Shown: in pieces, positions 22,442 through 34,900 of the stretch
Position numbering within the stretch: the stretch's first letter is position 1
How the letters are laid out: each line of letters begins with the position of its first letter
Assembly (NCBI RefSeq): GCF_035222275.1
Contig: NC_085886.1
Span: 3,472,001 to 3,536,000 of the forward strand
Source of the DNA: Podospora bellae-mahoneyi
Taxonomy: Eukaryota; Ascomycota; Sordariomycetes; Sordariales; Podosporaceae
Length of the DNA stretch: 64,000 nt
Direction: 5' to 3'
The notes under the pieces: model-generated
Databases searched by the model: none
Seen by the model: only the letters and a program-made list of their open reading frames with translations
What the model was told of the DNA's origin: nothing
Made by a program: the position numbers and the translations under genes

Positions 22442-23042
22442 TGGGAGCCACTAATTATGTGATGGTGTGATGAGAGGAAACCAGGAAATAAGGTTTAGTG
22501 AAAACGGCAAAGCATTGGGTCTATTCTTCCGAGCTATGAATATAGTTAGATAAGAGCTTGATACCTGTTTGGGGGGTATGAGGAGATCTGAATGACGTTT
22601 CAGCGGGGTATCTAGAGTCTACAACCTCACTTTAGGCTGCACATAAAACTCGTATGGAGGTTTATCACACTGGAATACCGCGGGGCCTTGATGCCGTCAA
22701 CCATGCCCTTAATATTGCCTCCCATCAGCCCAACAAAACAACAGCATGGATTGCGGAGGCAAAACAATGAACTGAATGCCAAGTGTCCAGCCACGTCTTA
22801 GTCATTCAGTGGCCTCCGCATTCCTCCACTGCATCCTGCTCCACGAAAACCCATACCTATAATTACTACACACGTAGCCAAGCCCTAGCAGCCAATTACC
22901 TCTTGTTCGATTACCTCTCTTATCTACATCGACTTCAAACGTCGAGCTTTGCATCCACAACCGCCATTTTCGCAGGGGGTTTCACCAACCTATCTATCTA
23001 ACCTTGCCTATTGTCATTCAGTTCATCTATCACACAGTGACC
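22442..23042. promoter_or_regulatory. divergent promoter (hydrolase and MOSC genes)
   Basis: 600 bp between divergent starts. CT-rich from about 22780 to 23040, as expected for a leader. No binding site assigned. Confidence 0.4.
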
Positions 23043-24115
23043 ATGAAAATTACAACAGTAGGAATCACCATCTAAATGATCAGATCCTTTCTCTAACGAC
23101 TTGTACACAGCTTTATGTCTATCCCATAAAGGCCCTTCGCGGCATCAAACTCAAATCAGCCCGAATCGGGCCCCAAGGCATTGCCCATGACCGGACTTTC
23201 ATGCTCTTCCAGGTTTCTGAACCTGATGGGGAGCTCAAGAAAATGCAGGTCGATTCCCATCCACAATGCGCTCTTTTTGAACAAGAGTTCTCGGGTGGTA
23301 ACATTTCGGTTCGATATCACGAGCCAGAAAATCAAGACCAAGATGAGCAGCCGCTCGTGATCCCACTCACCATCGACACTGCCACCCTCGCCAGAATAAA
23401 CGTCAATCTTCATGGAAGCGCACCATCATCAGCCTACTCGATGGGATCACCCTATGAAGACTGGTTCTCTGCCCGGTTTGGCTTTCCTATCAGACTGGTC
23501 TACATTGGTGATGGGAAGAGGGCTGTACTGGGTGATACCCTCCCTCCTAAGCAGCATCAACAAACCACTCAGAATGGCAAGGGCGGTTGGCTATCATCCC
23601 TAACGTCCTATGTCACCGGAAGGGGTCAGGAGGGGAAGCCATGGATTACCTTCACTGATGTCGCACCTTTACTTGTGACATCCGAGTCGTCCCTACATGA
23701 TGTCAGCGCTCGGCTGCCTGCTGATGAACCCATGCCCATGTATAAGTTTCGTCCCAACATCGTGGTCGATGGGCAGGGTGAAGAAGCCTGGGCGGAGGAC
23801 TTGTGGGCTGAATTGACCTTCAACAACAAGCACAAGCTGCTCCTCACCGGGAACTGCGTGCGATGCGTGAGTTTAAATGTTGATTATGAAACTGGCAAGC
23901 CCGCTGTGGGAGAGCTGGGTAGTGTTTTGAAGAAGTTGATGAAAGACAGACGAGTGGATACTGGGTCCAAGTGGTCGCCTGTTTTTGGCCGATATGCTTT
24001 CCCTGCTGTAATGCAAGACGGCCAGGGTGCGAGTTTCGAGCTGAGGGTTGGGGATGAAGTGGAGGTCACCAAGAGAAATGCGGAGCGAACTGTTTGGGAT
24101 TGGCCTGGACTATAA
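23043..24115 (+). CDS. MOSC-domain protein, mARC-like molybdenum enzyme
   Basis: Exon 1 is only 15 bp (23043-23057, MKITT). A 53 bp intron (donor GTAGGA, branch CTAAC, acceptor ACACAG) leads to exon 2, 23111-24115, total 339 residues. The junction gives MKITTLYVYPIKALRGI, the standard start of MOSC_N beta-barrel proteins; reading upstream without the intron gives an unlikely N-terminus. MOSC_N covers ~3-130 (GIAHDRTFML) and MOSC ~165-335. GNCVRCVSLNVDYETGKP carries Cys254 and Cys257; the Cys of the RC motif is the likely Mo ligand as in mARC. GRYAFP and VGDEVEV follow. Fungal homologues probably reduce N-hydroxylated compounds with cytochrome b5 and its reductase. No membrane anchor is visible, unlike animal mARC. 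Confidence 0.92.
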
Positions 24116-24381
24116 CTTATAACTGGTGAGAGAGGCGTCTATATTTCAAGGTATAACTGCAATATATTCCCGGGAAGCGATGGTGGTATAATGAACTATG
24201 AAATATGTGTAGCCATATTCAAGCCATCCTCGTTGTCGAAGCTTGACATATTCCACCTGCGGAAGAAATACTGGGTGATGTGTCTTGTTGAGGCACACCT
24301 CTGCGTCTCTCCCGACTGACACCATCATCTGTCCAGATGGAAGGCGTGGGTGACGAGATTTGCCTCGGCGGTGGCACTGAT

Positions 24382-25903
24382 TCAAACCGTTGCTTGGAGC
24401 TTGGAAATGGAGGGCGTGGGATAATCGATGGTGATGCCTGCCGGGCGAACCTCAGCGGCGACACGATCTATCCTGTCGTATGGATAGACTTCAGGCTTAG
24501 TGTTGTTGGATCCAGGGCTGAAGAATCCCACGTCGGGGTTAAAGTCGACTTTTATGCTTTGCAGTGGTATCTTACGAGCAATCGCGGCAAGAGCAAGCCC
24601 TCGCAACCAATCCTCATCGGCTTGGTCAAAGCTGGAGATGCCTTCTGAGCATTGCTGGTCAACCCCAGCCCATTGCCAACAGAAACTTTCGCAAACGCAG
24701 GGCTAGCAGCTTCAAGTAGATAACAGAGCCCACCATGTTGTCCCTACTCCACGGGTCTGCGCCCACCCAATGCACCATAAGTGTTCCAGCGTGAGAGAGT
24801 GAGGTCCTCCAGCAGGGGAAAGTCAGTCACGTCAAAGCTACCAAGCGCGCCTGTTAAGTAGGATATCTTGATTGAGCGAAGCGTTTCTTTGTGATGGGAG
24901 AGCAGGACGTGCATAACAGTCAAGTCAAAGGCTCGATACCTGCGAAGCCCGGTATTGTGGAAACCAGTGCGGGAATGAAAAGTGCTCGAGCTCCCTGAAA
25001 ACAAGTAGAAAGCGCTGTAGGTTGTCAGGGCTGTCTTCAAAGCAGCTGAGCGTAATGGAAGTGATGGCCGAGGAGCTCCGGTGGCTCTGGATGTGGGTCT
25101 GGTCAGCCTGATTTGTATCTCTACAGGACAAAAAGAATACGAAGACGAGGTCTTGCCTTGAATACGCTTAAGGGGAACTGTGGGTATGGCGGCGCAACAC
25201 TGTACAGTTCGAGGACTTTGAGACTGGGCATGTCGTGGATCATCTGGCAGACCGGCACAAGGCGGAGCGCATCCTCCATGCTAAGATACAACGACGCGAG
25301 GGCTGGCATCGCCATCGCAACTCTGCGGAGGATAGCCCAAAACTCGTCTGAATGCCGATTCGACACAGTGAAATGGAGTTGCGTCGTGTTCGGGCATGAG
25401 TTTACCAGAGCCATGGCGTTGTCGAGATTGAACCTAGTCGAAAAGACCCCATCATTTTCCTGAACTACCAACTGCAGTTTTCGGCAGTATTGGCCCAGTG
25501 TTGAATTGTTGCAAAGGCTGGAAACTAAGTGCTTGATTGCCCTGGGCTTCCTGATGTAGTCCTGAGACCAGACGCTGTTTCACCCAAAGCTGATGCTGAG
25601 GGTTCGATAAAAGAACGGCGTTATAATACGCCTAAAACGGCGATACACTGCCAACAGGGCCACGGCATCTCGGTATTTATCAGCACGGTTTAGATGGTCA
25701 CCACCAAACCGACCATGGTGGCGCAGTTCGTGAGTTGCCAACTCGAGGATCACCACCAGAAGCTCGTCTGGTAGACTGATAAGCCCTATTCTGAGCACTC
25801 CATTCTGAACAGATGTAGCGGGGGTTTGGGGGTCTGACAATAATGAGCTGACCAGCTTCAGATCGACCGAGAGGGGCAATGCGACCAGGTCCACGTCCAG
25901 CAA
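24382..25903 (-). pseudogene. F-box/leucine-rich-repeat-like protein, decayed
   Basis: The minus strand opens with a good F-box (ISLPDELLVVILELA, ~35-50) from 25903. The same frame meets TGA at 25580-25582 (after TLSISFG), yet continues open with sensible sequence (NSVWSQDYIRKPRAIKHL) to 25121. There an A5 run at 25130-25134 (T5 on the coding strand) seems to have gained a base: the homologous-looking continuation (SCRDTNQ...ITLSCFEDSPDN) is in the next frame. Another shift lies between about 25040 and 24930, before RRYRAFDLTVMHVLLSHHKE. A final block, DQADEDWLRGLALAAIARKIPLQSIKV, ends at 24382. No intron of usable size repairs the first two breaks. Intact relatives are fungal F-box proteins of unknown target. 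Decay is by indels and a stop, not RIP. Sequencing error is possible but less likely with three breaks. Confidence 0.6.
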
Positions 25904-26287
25904 GATATCGGCATGGAGCCGCCATTCTTGCTTGTCTGTTGCTCTTCCGTTCTTGGAGATGGTGTCCGAGTTGTTCTCAGAAGAAGCACGCTGAGAGAGA
26001 AGATATCATCAGTATTGCTGTTTGCTGCCTGTTCTGCCTGTTGTCAATGCGTGGTTGGGTCTGGTCTGGAAACAGGGAAGATTTACACGTTACCCCTGAG
26101 CCCTTTTCGCACTCAGTGGATCTGTGCGCGCAGTGACGGGACCCCACATCGAATTGCCGTGGGGACAGCCCCCTAAAACGTGGTGAACAGAAGAGCGTTG
26201 CTTGAAGGCGAAACAGCTATTGACTGAACCTCTCTTTTACCTTGGCCAACACCAACACCATATATTTCACCATTTTGTCTCGTCATC
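25904..26287. other. intergenic between two divergent pseudogenes
   Basis: 384 bp of ordinary base composition. It presumably held both promoters. No feature assigned. Confidence 0.4.
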
Positions 26288-29200
26288 ATGGCTGTTGAGC
26301 AAGTGGAAGAGCCGCTGTGTAAAGCAATCCGAACCTCGGACGACAAGCCATGCACGGTGCCAGCCATTGAGACTTCCAACGGCAACCTCTTTTGCAAACT
26401 CCACGCAAAGCAATGCTATGGCTTATATGTGGGTTACCAAGAGACATACCAATGAATTCATGACGCTTGCGGAAAAGAAATCCTCGTTTTTAAGGGATAC
26501 CAAGGCCTCTCTCAACACCATGTCGTTTGAAGGCATCCAGTCTCTGGAAGAACTGACCCAGGTCTATGAATAGTTGTTTAACCAGTTCGTCCTGGTGGGG
26601 AAAGCCATCAGGGCCCGAGAACTGCACCACAAACATTTTTACTCCAGGACATGGACTACGGCCACAAGGCTTTTCTAGACAAGCTCCTCAACACTCGCTA
26701 CTCGATCCAAAAGGCAATGGAGAACCTCGAAAAGCGCACCGCTGAGCTTTTGTACGAAAAGGAAAAGTGGTACAATTGGGTTCGGGATGCTCAGGATGAC
26801 CAAGACAAGAACCAGGAGAAGGAGCAGAAGAAGAGGTTCAAACAGGAGCACGCCCTGTTTCAACGCCACAAGTGCGAGTTGGAGGCCCGCCTTGCTGCTG
26901 CCAGGGCCAAGGAAGAGGAACGGAGCCAGGCTGCGTATTTGGAAGAGATTTTTACCGAACGCATGGCTGCCTCTGCATCCGAGGATAGTGAAGACTCTTC
27001 GTGGGATCCTATCGAGAATGTAGTGGAGAACACCCAAGGACAGTACTTGGATCTCATACGCCATTTCCTGTGGATTGAGCCCCCTATCGTGGAGAACAAA
27101 GAGGAGGAAGTATGCGTTCATCCCACTCCTGCGGGAGCTCCCGGTGTGGACGGCGGTGCGGAAGCCGCGATTGAGAAGAAGGGTGAGATGACAGCAGCCG
27201 AAAGAAGAAGGCTAGGAAGCGGGCTAAGAAAAAGTCGTCAAAGACGGCAGCAGCAGCACAGAAGCAGGAAGCTGGCAGTTCGGTCGCGACAGGAAAATCC
27301 CAGCCACAGCCAGACAAGAGCAAGATAGAGAGCGAAGAGGACGTGAGAAAGCGGCTCAAGGAGGGCGTTGAAAAAGACTACAGCCATATCAATGGACCAA
27401 TGCTCATGGGCACCGCGCAAAACCCGGCCGAGCTGGCCAAAAGAACAGCTCCTGTCAAAGACGAGGATATTGCCAAACTCATTGCCGACATCACCGAGAT
27501 TAAGGAGCTTCTGTTTTGTCGCCAGGTCATGTCACGCTCTGCGCTTCTCCCAGCTGCAGTCAAAGCCAATTTGGAGGAATTCCTCGCCGATCCTTCCATC
27601 TCCGACTCTGATCTCTTAGATCTCTGCATCCAGGTGGAACAGCCTAGTCTGCAAGCCCTTCGAGATGCCGGTGCCGATTTTGTGCGGGGGGATGAGCCAG
27701 ACAAAGACGAAGATGACGAGGATGGTGAGGACGACAAGTACGGCTCAGTGGCAGAATATATTCGCCATCATTATCGCTACGGGGCTCTCGAAGACCTGTA
27801 TCGCGAAGCCCTCAGCAGCATTTCCCGCAGAGTCCTTCGGGGCTCGGACAGACTCTTTGAAGACATTGCCGAGGACGAAAAACCCAAAGACAAGTAAATG
27901 AAGGTACAGCTTTGGGGCTGAAGCATTTGGAACCACGCCAGTCAGCACAGCATGGCTCGAAATGGCTGGTTACACTTCTCCATCATGGCCAAGGACTGCG
28001 AGTTTCCAAAGGCCATTTCACTTTGCCACAACTGAGATGAGTTCTTTGAGCTCAACTGTCTGGCCTTGTGGCAGTGTTTCCCTGCTAACCACCTAAACTC
28101 ACATCGTAGGGATTCGTGCCATTCTCATGGACCTGACAGCACAGCAGGAGACGACATACAACCAGCCAGCTTGGTACCACCCGTCGGAAAGTACTTCGAA
28201 AGCAAAGTCTTGTTGTGGAGGCGCGCAACTTCAATATGTGCTCACATGAAACGCAACGATCCCGTCAGTCGGCGATTCATTCAGTACGCCCTCATGCGTC
28301 CTAGCGAGCATTTTATTTTGTTCGAGATGGCAGGACTGGTCGCATTGGCGTCGTGCCTGAAGACTACAACCGCTGGATCGTCCGATCGAGGTCGGGAGTG
28401 GGCGTTAGGCCTGGCGAGGGCTATGACCGTCATAGGAACGATGGATGGGACCTCGAGCTTGAGGTAGATGCCATGTCCTTTGAGCTTACTGGGATGCAGT
28501 GCCAGTGGAAGTTCAGCTTTTACGAATACTACGAGATTTATATCTGGGACTTCGCCCCAGGAAACAGCCTTGGCAAGATGTATAAGTACATCAAGGAGGT
28601 GAGTTCCCAGGCCCCTCGACACAGCCGACTTCCCCGATGCTAACCGTCTGCACAGTGCTTGAGCAAGGCCCATCGTATCAGGGGTAACCGTGACAAGTAC
28701 AAACACATGAAGCCCGTCATGGAGACCCTTACTCGCGAGCCAGACACCATGCGCGTTCGTCAGATTCAGCCTGGAGAAAATGTCAAGAGTTTGTACGATG
28801 AGCTTGCCGGACCTGATGCGCAGTTTTATGTTCGGACCAACCTGGAAAGATGATCGGGACATGCCAGGACGTTCCACCTGGGGGCTCCCCGTACGAGTAC
28901 TACAACGATACTGACGCTGCGGAAGATACAATCGTCTTGAGGAAGAACAGCTGGAAGGTGTGCAGAACATACCGTCTGTTGAAATATCAAACCCGGTCCA
29001 GCAATTGGAGTCCACTCATGTGCCCTTGAGCATGCTGAACCACAAAGCCAATCAGCTGACGGGCGAAATGCCCGATGCTTTGGAAGAGATTCTCGGCATC
29101 AGCCGGAGGAAGTTGGTGGAGAAGAAAGGCAACACGCCGTATGCTCTGGGTCCGAAGAGTTCCCCTTTGAGGCCCCGCCCATCTGGCAGCAACAGCACGA

Positions 29201-30757
29201 TATCATTACCGAGACACCTCTCACATCTCCCCGTGCCAAGCTGCTTACGTCCCTGGAGTTTGCTTCAATCAAACTCAAAATCAGCATGGCAGAACTCGAG
29301 GAAACGGTCTGTGCACAGGAGACCATGGAGCGAGATAGATCCTATAGTATGCACGCCATCGTCTACAGCTCTTCACGGCACCATTACATTTGCTAACTCT
29401 GGCTCTCCCTACCTTAGTCTTCAAGGATACGTTCCATATCGGTGACCTCGAACCCGGGGTACAAGATCGATACAAAGAGTCGATGAAGCTCATAACTGGT
29501 CTGCAGAAATACCCATCACCTCATCCTCGTCGCCATGAAGAATTGACATGGCTCTGCATGGAGATCCTCAACTGGCTCAATTTGAAGATCTACTACGATG
29601 TCTACGTACGAGATCCCGCCAGTCCTTGGCCTCACCGCTACATTCTACAGGACATCGTACAGGCATTTATGACCATGCGCTTGTTTTTCCCAAACGTAGA
29701 GGTAACGTCCATTGTACAAGAACACCTTGGATCCAGGGAGGGACAGGCTTTCAGGAACAGCAAGATCCTCGATCCGGAAGCTCGTCGTCAAGTGAGACCA
29801 GACGCGCGTACAAGAACCAGTTGTGCTTATCGGCCAAGGAAGTTCTGGGATGGGTGGGAAAATAAAGTCTATACAGGAGATGACCTGTACATTGACAAAT
29901 TCCCATATGAGTGGAACATGGCCATCCGGCCCATCATCGCAAAGCGTAAGTTTTCCACCTTGTTTCTTGAGCCCGGCCTGCGGCCGTCTTGCTCACATGG
30001 CTCAATGAACAGTTTACCGAGCCGGCATGATTGGACCCGCGTGCGTCGAGTCTCGCCAAGATGTGGTCCCGGATTCGCGACAGCAAACACGGAGCAGCAC
30101 CGGCCAGACAAGCTCGATCTCTTCATCACGTACAGCAACACGGACGAGTTTGTCTAAGGCATGCCCCCATCTTTCATCGAATATCGAGACTGGCCAGAGC
30201 TGTTGCCGGCCGCAAGAAGGTTTGCAGCGATTTGCAAGACGAAGACACCACGGTTTGCCCTACTTCGCCTCTGGTCAGCTCCCCATTTCTACCCTCTCAT
30301 GATGCTGCTGCCCATGCGGCAGGCCGTTTCATTTTTAGATCCCGTGAGGCGAGCTTGGGAGTGTAAGTTTATTCCAAAGGACATGCCCATGAGCGAATGG
30401 AGTGTACACAACACAACGATGTTGCGGCTCGGGTTCCTTCGTGAGCAAATGATGGGTCTCGGACCCGGTTTCCAAGACGCCGGTGGACAAATCCAGAGGC
30501 CGTTTATGGGCCGAAACGAAGTACAGCGCCAAAGACAAATTCAGTCAAGGCCATTCTGAACTGGATGTTAAGACCTTGCGCCGGGGCGATCTGATTTTGG
30601 TCATGGGAGGCGATGAGAAGGACTTGCTCAAATGGTGCACTGCTGTCACTTATGCCATGCAAACCAACCGTGGCTGCGCGAAGTTGACCTGTGGAAGAGC
30701 TTCATCAATGTGGACTTGGCGTTCTTGGAGAGCCTAGACTCACACGAGCTGGAATGA
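26288..30757 (+). pseudogene. large uncharacterised fungal protein, broken in many places
   Basis: Pieces of one long protein follow each other in changing frames over 4.5 kb. It starts at ATG 26288 (MAVEQVEEPLCKA, then FCKLHAKQCYGLYVGY). Breaks seen: a frame change near 26430-26455, TAG 26571, a shift near 26640, a shift near 27200, TAA 27895, several between 27900 and 28330, TGA 28851, further shifts at 28850-29350, TAA 30155, and a shift near 30670 before the terminal stop 30755. Protein-like blocks include a coiled-coil region (26651-27000, KEKEQKKRF), a Lys-rich segment, EPDTMRVRQIQPGE, DTFHIGDLEPG and FIPKDMPMSEWSVH. Two introns still look functional: 28599-28655 and 29946-30012. I believe intact homologues form a large family of unknown function in Sordariomycetes; this is from memory. 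The many indels rule out a working product. Confidence 0.75.
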
Positions 30758-30760
30758 TTA

Positions 30761-31498
30761 ACGTATATTATAAGCGAGCGACCACTTTTTCACAACCTTT
30801 ATGTCATTATTCTCAGTTACTACACAACAATACTAAGAAGCAACTATAATTGCATCCGAAATAGCTGAATTAGACAATTCTAAAGCCTCCTAGCAAGTTC
30901 GCGCATTATGGCCAGACTTGCCGCACATACCACAGCACTGAACCTTTATACGAGCCCTCCCTGTACTACCGCTATCCAGTTGTATTTCTTCCACTGCCTC
31001 CCCACCCACGGTTTTCTGGTCCAGTAGATCCTGTGTATCTTATATATTAAGTAATCCTCCGAGCCGTATATATGTTTTTTAGCTCTCTGGCGCTTATTTA
31101 GTGCTTCATTAGTTTTATAGAGCGAAGAAACCTTTACTAGTAAGAGGGCTATTTAGTATATTATAGCTATCGTACCTTTAGTAAATTAATTTATAATACT
31201 TAATATTAAAGTCGGAAAGCTATTTTCATAATCAATAATATAAATCTTAATAAACGTTAAATATAAGTTAGTTTTTTAAGGATTTTCTAATATTTAAAAT
31301 ATTTAAAGGAATATTATATCCGGCTTTAAAAATAAGGGTATTAATATATAAAACTTTATATTTAATTTAAAAAGTAATTTTTTTAAATTATATAATATAA
31401 AGCTAGTATTTATAAAGTTACTCTATATATTTTTATCTATTATAAAAAGAGACTTTACAGAAAGTATAAAGAAACTCGAGCTTATTTATATAATTAAT
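30761..31498 (-). mobile_element. Fot1/pogo-like DNA transposon copy 1, truncated
   Basis: Begins right after a TA (30759-30760), two bases beyond the stop of the preceding pseudogene, with ACGTATATTATAAGCGAGCG, a diverged version of the copy 2 inverted repeat at 39245. About 740 bp follow that match copy 2 positions 39245-39649 and 39990-40360 in order. They include the minus-strand zinc knuckle C-x2-C-x4-H-x4-C (about 30890-30935) near the transposase C-terminus. It is interrupted at 31498 by the LTR of element 1, and the remaining N-terminal half is not found on the other side. AT content rises sharply after 31040 (RIP). Confidence 0.82.
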
Positions 31499-31919
31499 TG
31501 TCACAACCCTGGTACAGGACGGGTTGTGGGGCCACGGGAATAGGGGCCAATCGGAAGAACGTACGAGAATAGCCAATCACAGTAAGGGATGACTGATCAG
31601 TGTGCCAAGGGCACTGAGCAGACTAAGCAGAGTGCTCAGTCTGATCAGGGCACTGAGCAAACTAAGCAGTCGTGATCAGTGTGCCAAGGGCACTAAGCAA
31701 GAAGTAAATATAGCTTAGCATAAGGTCTATATATACGGAGGAACTGGCTAGTATAAATAGATAGTTCCGTAATATATAATTTAAACTTATATTTATAGTA
31801 TTTTATATTTATATTAAGATATCTTATCGTATACTGTTTAGCTATACCGAACTAGGATTATTTAAAAGTAGCTTTTAACCGGTATCCCTTTTAAAGGTTC
31901 TAAATAGAGGTTCGTTATA
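31499..31919 (+). repeat. 5' LTR of element 1
   Basis: 421 bp, starting TGTCACAACCCTGGTACAGG and ending TTCGTTATA. The first ~240 bp are nearly free of RIP; the last ~180 bp are heavily mutated. It contains a 21 bp direct repeat (GATCAGTGTGCCAAGGGCACT) at 31595 and 31674, 79 bp apart. A TATATATACGGAGGAAC promoter-like segment follows at about 31725. Confidence 0.9.
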
Positions 31920-34900
31920 CGTTATATACTTACTTTAACTTTATTATAAATAAATTAAAGGTATTTAGACGCTATAGCCGAGAATATTAATACCTAACTT
32001 ACCGTCGATTAGCTTCTTACGTATATCTAGGAGTTTAAAGATAAGTCGCGGATTTTATATAACTCCCTTACGTAAGAAAATACTATCCTTTATTAAAAAC
32101 TTAGCGCTATACGTAAAAAAAAAAGATCGCGCTAAGTTCGAGGCTCCGGATCGCTATAAAGAAACTAAAGGAAAGTTAAAGGGATTTTTAATTTAATTTA
32201 AAATATATTTTCGGTATTACCCTTTCCGCTTCCCGGACAAGCCGTCTAAAGTAATATATACTACGTTTAGGTTTAAGAATAAAATACTTACTTAGTTCGA
32301 GTTAATTTTAAAAGATTATTTCGATAATAAAAACGACGAGCGGAAGGAAATTACGAAGAAATACTTTAAATTATATAAAAAGTTCGAGGAAAAAATTAAA
32401 GAGGTATTTAGAAAATAGAATAAAGGTAAATATATTTAAAAACGACTAATTAATTTAAAGTAAATTAAATTTATTACCGATTACGCTACGGTATTTAAAA
32501 CGAATATACTTTATAATAAAATTAATAATAAAAAGTTAATATAATTATTCTATAATAAACTTAAAAAAAAGGTTAAAAATAAGTTACATCGAGAGAAATA
32601 ACCGGAAATAATTAACGAATATATCGTAATAATAATCCGTATTAACGATCGGTAATATTAATACCGTAAAGAATATAAAGGTATATACGTATAAAGACCC
32701 TATCGACTTAACGATAAAAGGAAAAGACAACCGTACGGTACTTATATTTTAGAGACTACGTACGTAGGACCTATAAAGATCGATACTATATAGTAGTAGA
32801 GGCTATAAGGCCGGGGCTAGGGTAAGAATAACTTTAAGTATTTTAAATACAGTAAAATAAAATATTTTAAGAAAAATTATTAAATATTTAAACGATTCGG
32901 GTAAAAAAGAAATTGTAATTATTATTATATCGAAAGGACTAAGGATTATAAAAATAGTAATTATCGGGTATTAATAAAGTAAAGTAATAGGATTAAAGGA
33001 AAACTTTAATTAGTATACCGAATAAAAAAAAATAAAGTTTTAAAAATTACGAAAAATAATAAAAAGGCTAAAGGTAAAGTATAAGGAAAGAAATCTTTAA
33101 ATATAAATATTATAAGATTAATTAATATAGATTATTATAAAAATTACTATAAAAATCGTTAAGGGTAATAGTTTTATATAAAAATTTATTAAATAAACGA
33201 TATTAGAAAAATAGTATAGTAAATATAAATTTACTATTTTATTAAATATATTATAGCCTATAAAGCTTATATATAAAAGTTAGGAAAAATATTAAAAAAG
33301 TAAGAAAGTTACTAATATTAGAATCGTAAAGTAATTAAAAAATATATAAATATCTATATAATATATATTTTATAAGGGAAATACGATATAACTTTATTTT
33401 AAATATCCGGAATATTAAAAAGTACTTTAGTTTTAATATATTATATATAAATATATAAAATATTATTAAAGTAAAGTATTATACGGTTATTAGCCGATAC
33501 GTAAGGTAAATAAAGAAAGTAAATTATAATTAATTAAAAAAACTATAATTAAATAAAAAAAAGTTTAATAAAAGGATTTAAACGATTATCTTTAATAAAA
33601 GGTTTAGGACCCGGTTAAACTAAAGGATAGCCTTTAAATTATATAGATCGTACTAAAGTATATAAAATATTACGTTGAGTATATAGAAGGTTAAAATATA
33701 AATAATAACGTACGCTTTTTAAAAAAAAGTAATATTAAAATAATGCTTAAGCCTAAACTACGCTATATATTTACGGGAAAAAATTAAGCGATATTTATTA
33801 AAATAAAACGCGTAAAATTAAATAAAAAAATTATTATCGGGCGAGGATACGAGAAAGTATTAAAGAAATAAAAAACGGAAAATAAAAAGAAATTAAGTAA
33901 GTATAATTAAAAAATTTTATATTATTAATTAATCCGGAGTAAGAAAATACTTTTAAATAATATAATTATTTAAAAAATAATTTGCGGCCCTTCGCGGGAA
34001 CCGTTAATTTCTAACGGACTATAAACGGTATTTTCAAAAGTATTAATATAAAATAAAAGTATAGGATAACGACCTAAAACTTATTAGTAAAATCGCTATT
34101 ATATAGAAAAAAATAAAAAAAATAAATACCTTTAGGTTATTATACGATAAAGGGACCTCCAGGTAGTAATATTAATAAATAGTAATGCGGAAACGAATCT
34201 AATTTCGCTATAATTTATATATTAAGCCCGAATACTATAAAAAAAAATAGATCGTTATATAAAGATTATTTTATATATAAAAGGTTTATAGGGAGATACT
34301 ACCCTTAGATATTATAGTCGAAAGAAAAATAACTTTAATTATATTCGATATTATAAATATAGGACCTTCGAAAAATATAATTTTAAAGTAATTATAATAT
34401 AAAAATTATAATTTAAATATCGATTAAAAAAATAGTAATTATTTATAATTAAAAAAACTTTAAAAGTATTTAATTAACGATAGGAGATTAAGAGTATATA
34501 TAAAGTAAAGTATAAAATAAGTATCCTTTACGGTATTACTATAAAGAACTTAAAAAGTAATAATATACTTTATCGATATAAATAGTAAAATTGAAAAAAT
34601 AAAGTTAACGATATTAATAAAGATATTAAAGATTAATAAATATATTTATTATAATAATGTAAAAAAAAATAAAAAAAAATAATATCGGTAAAGAATCGAG
34701 GATACTTAGCCTTTATAGCTAAATATTTAAAGGGGCTTTTAAAGTAAGGGCCGTAAAACTATAAAATTAAATTAAAAGAGGGAACTAAACTATAATTATT
34801 TAAAGTATATTATATTAATAATAAATAAAGTAAAAAATTATAAAAATATTTAAATAAAAATTTAAAAGGAAATTATATTAAAAAGTTTATATTACTAATA

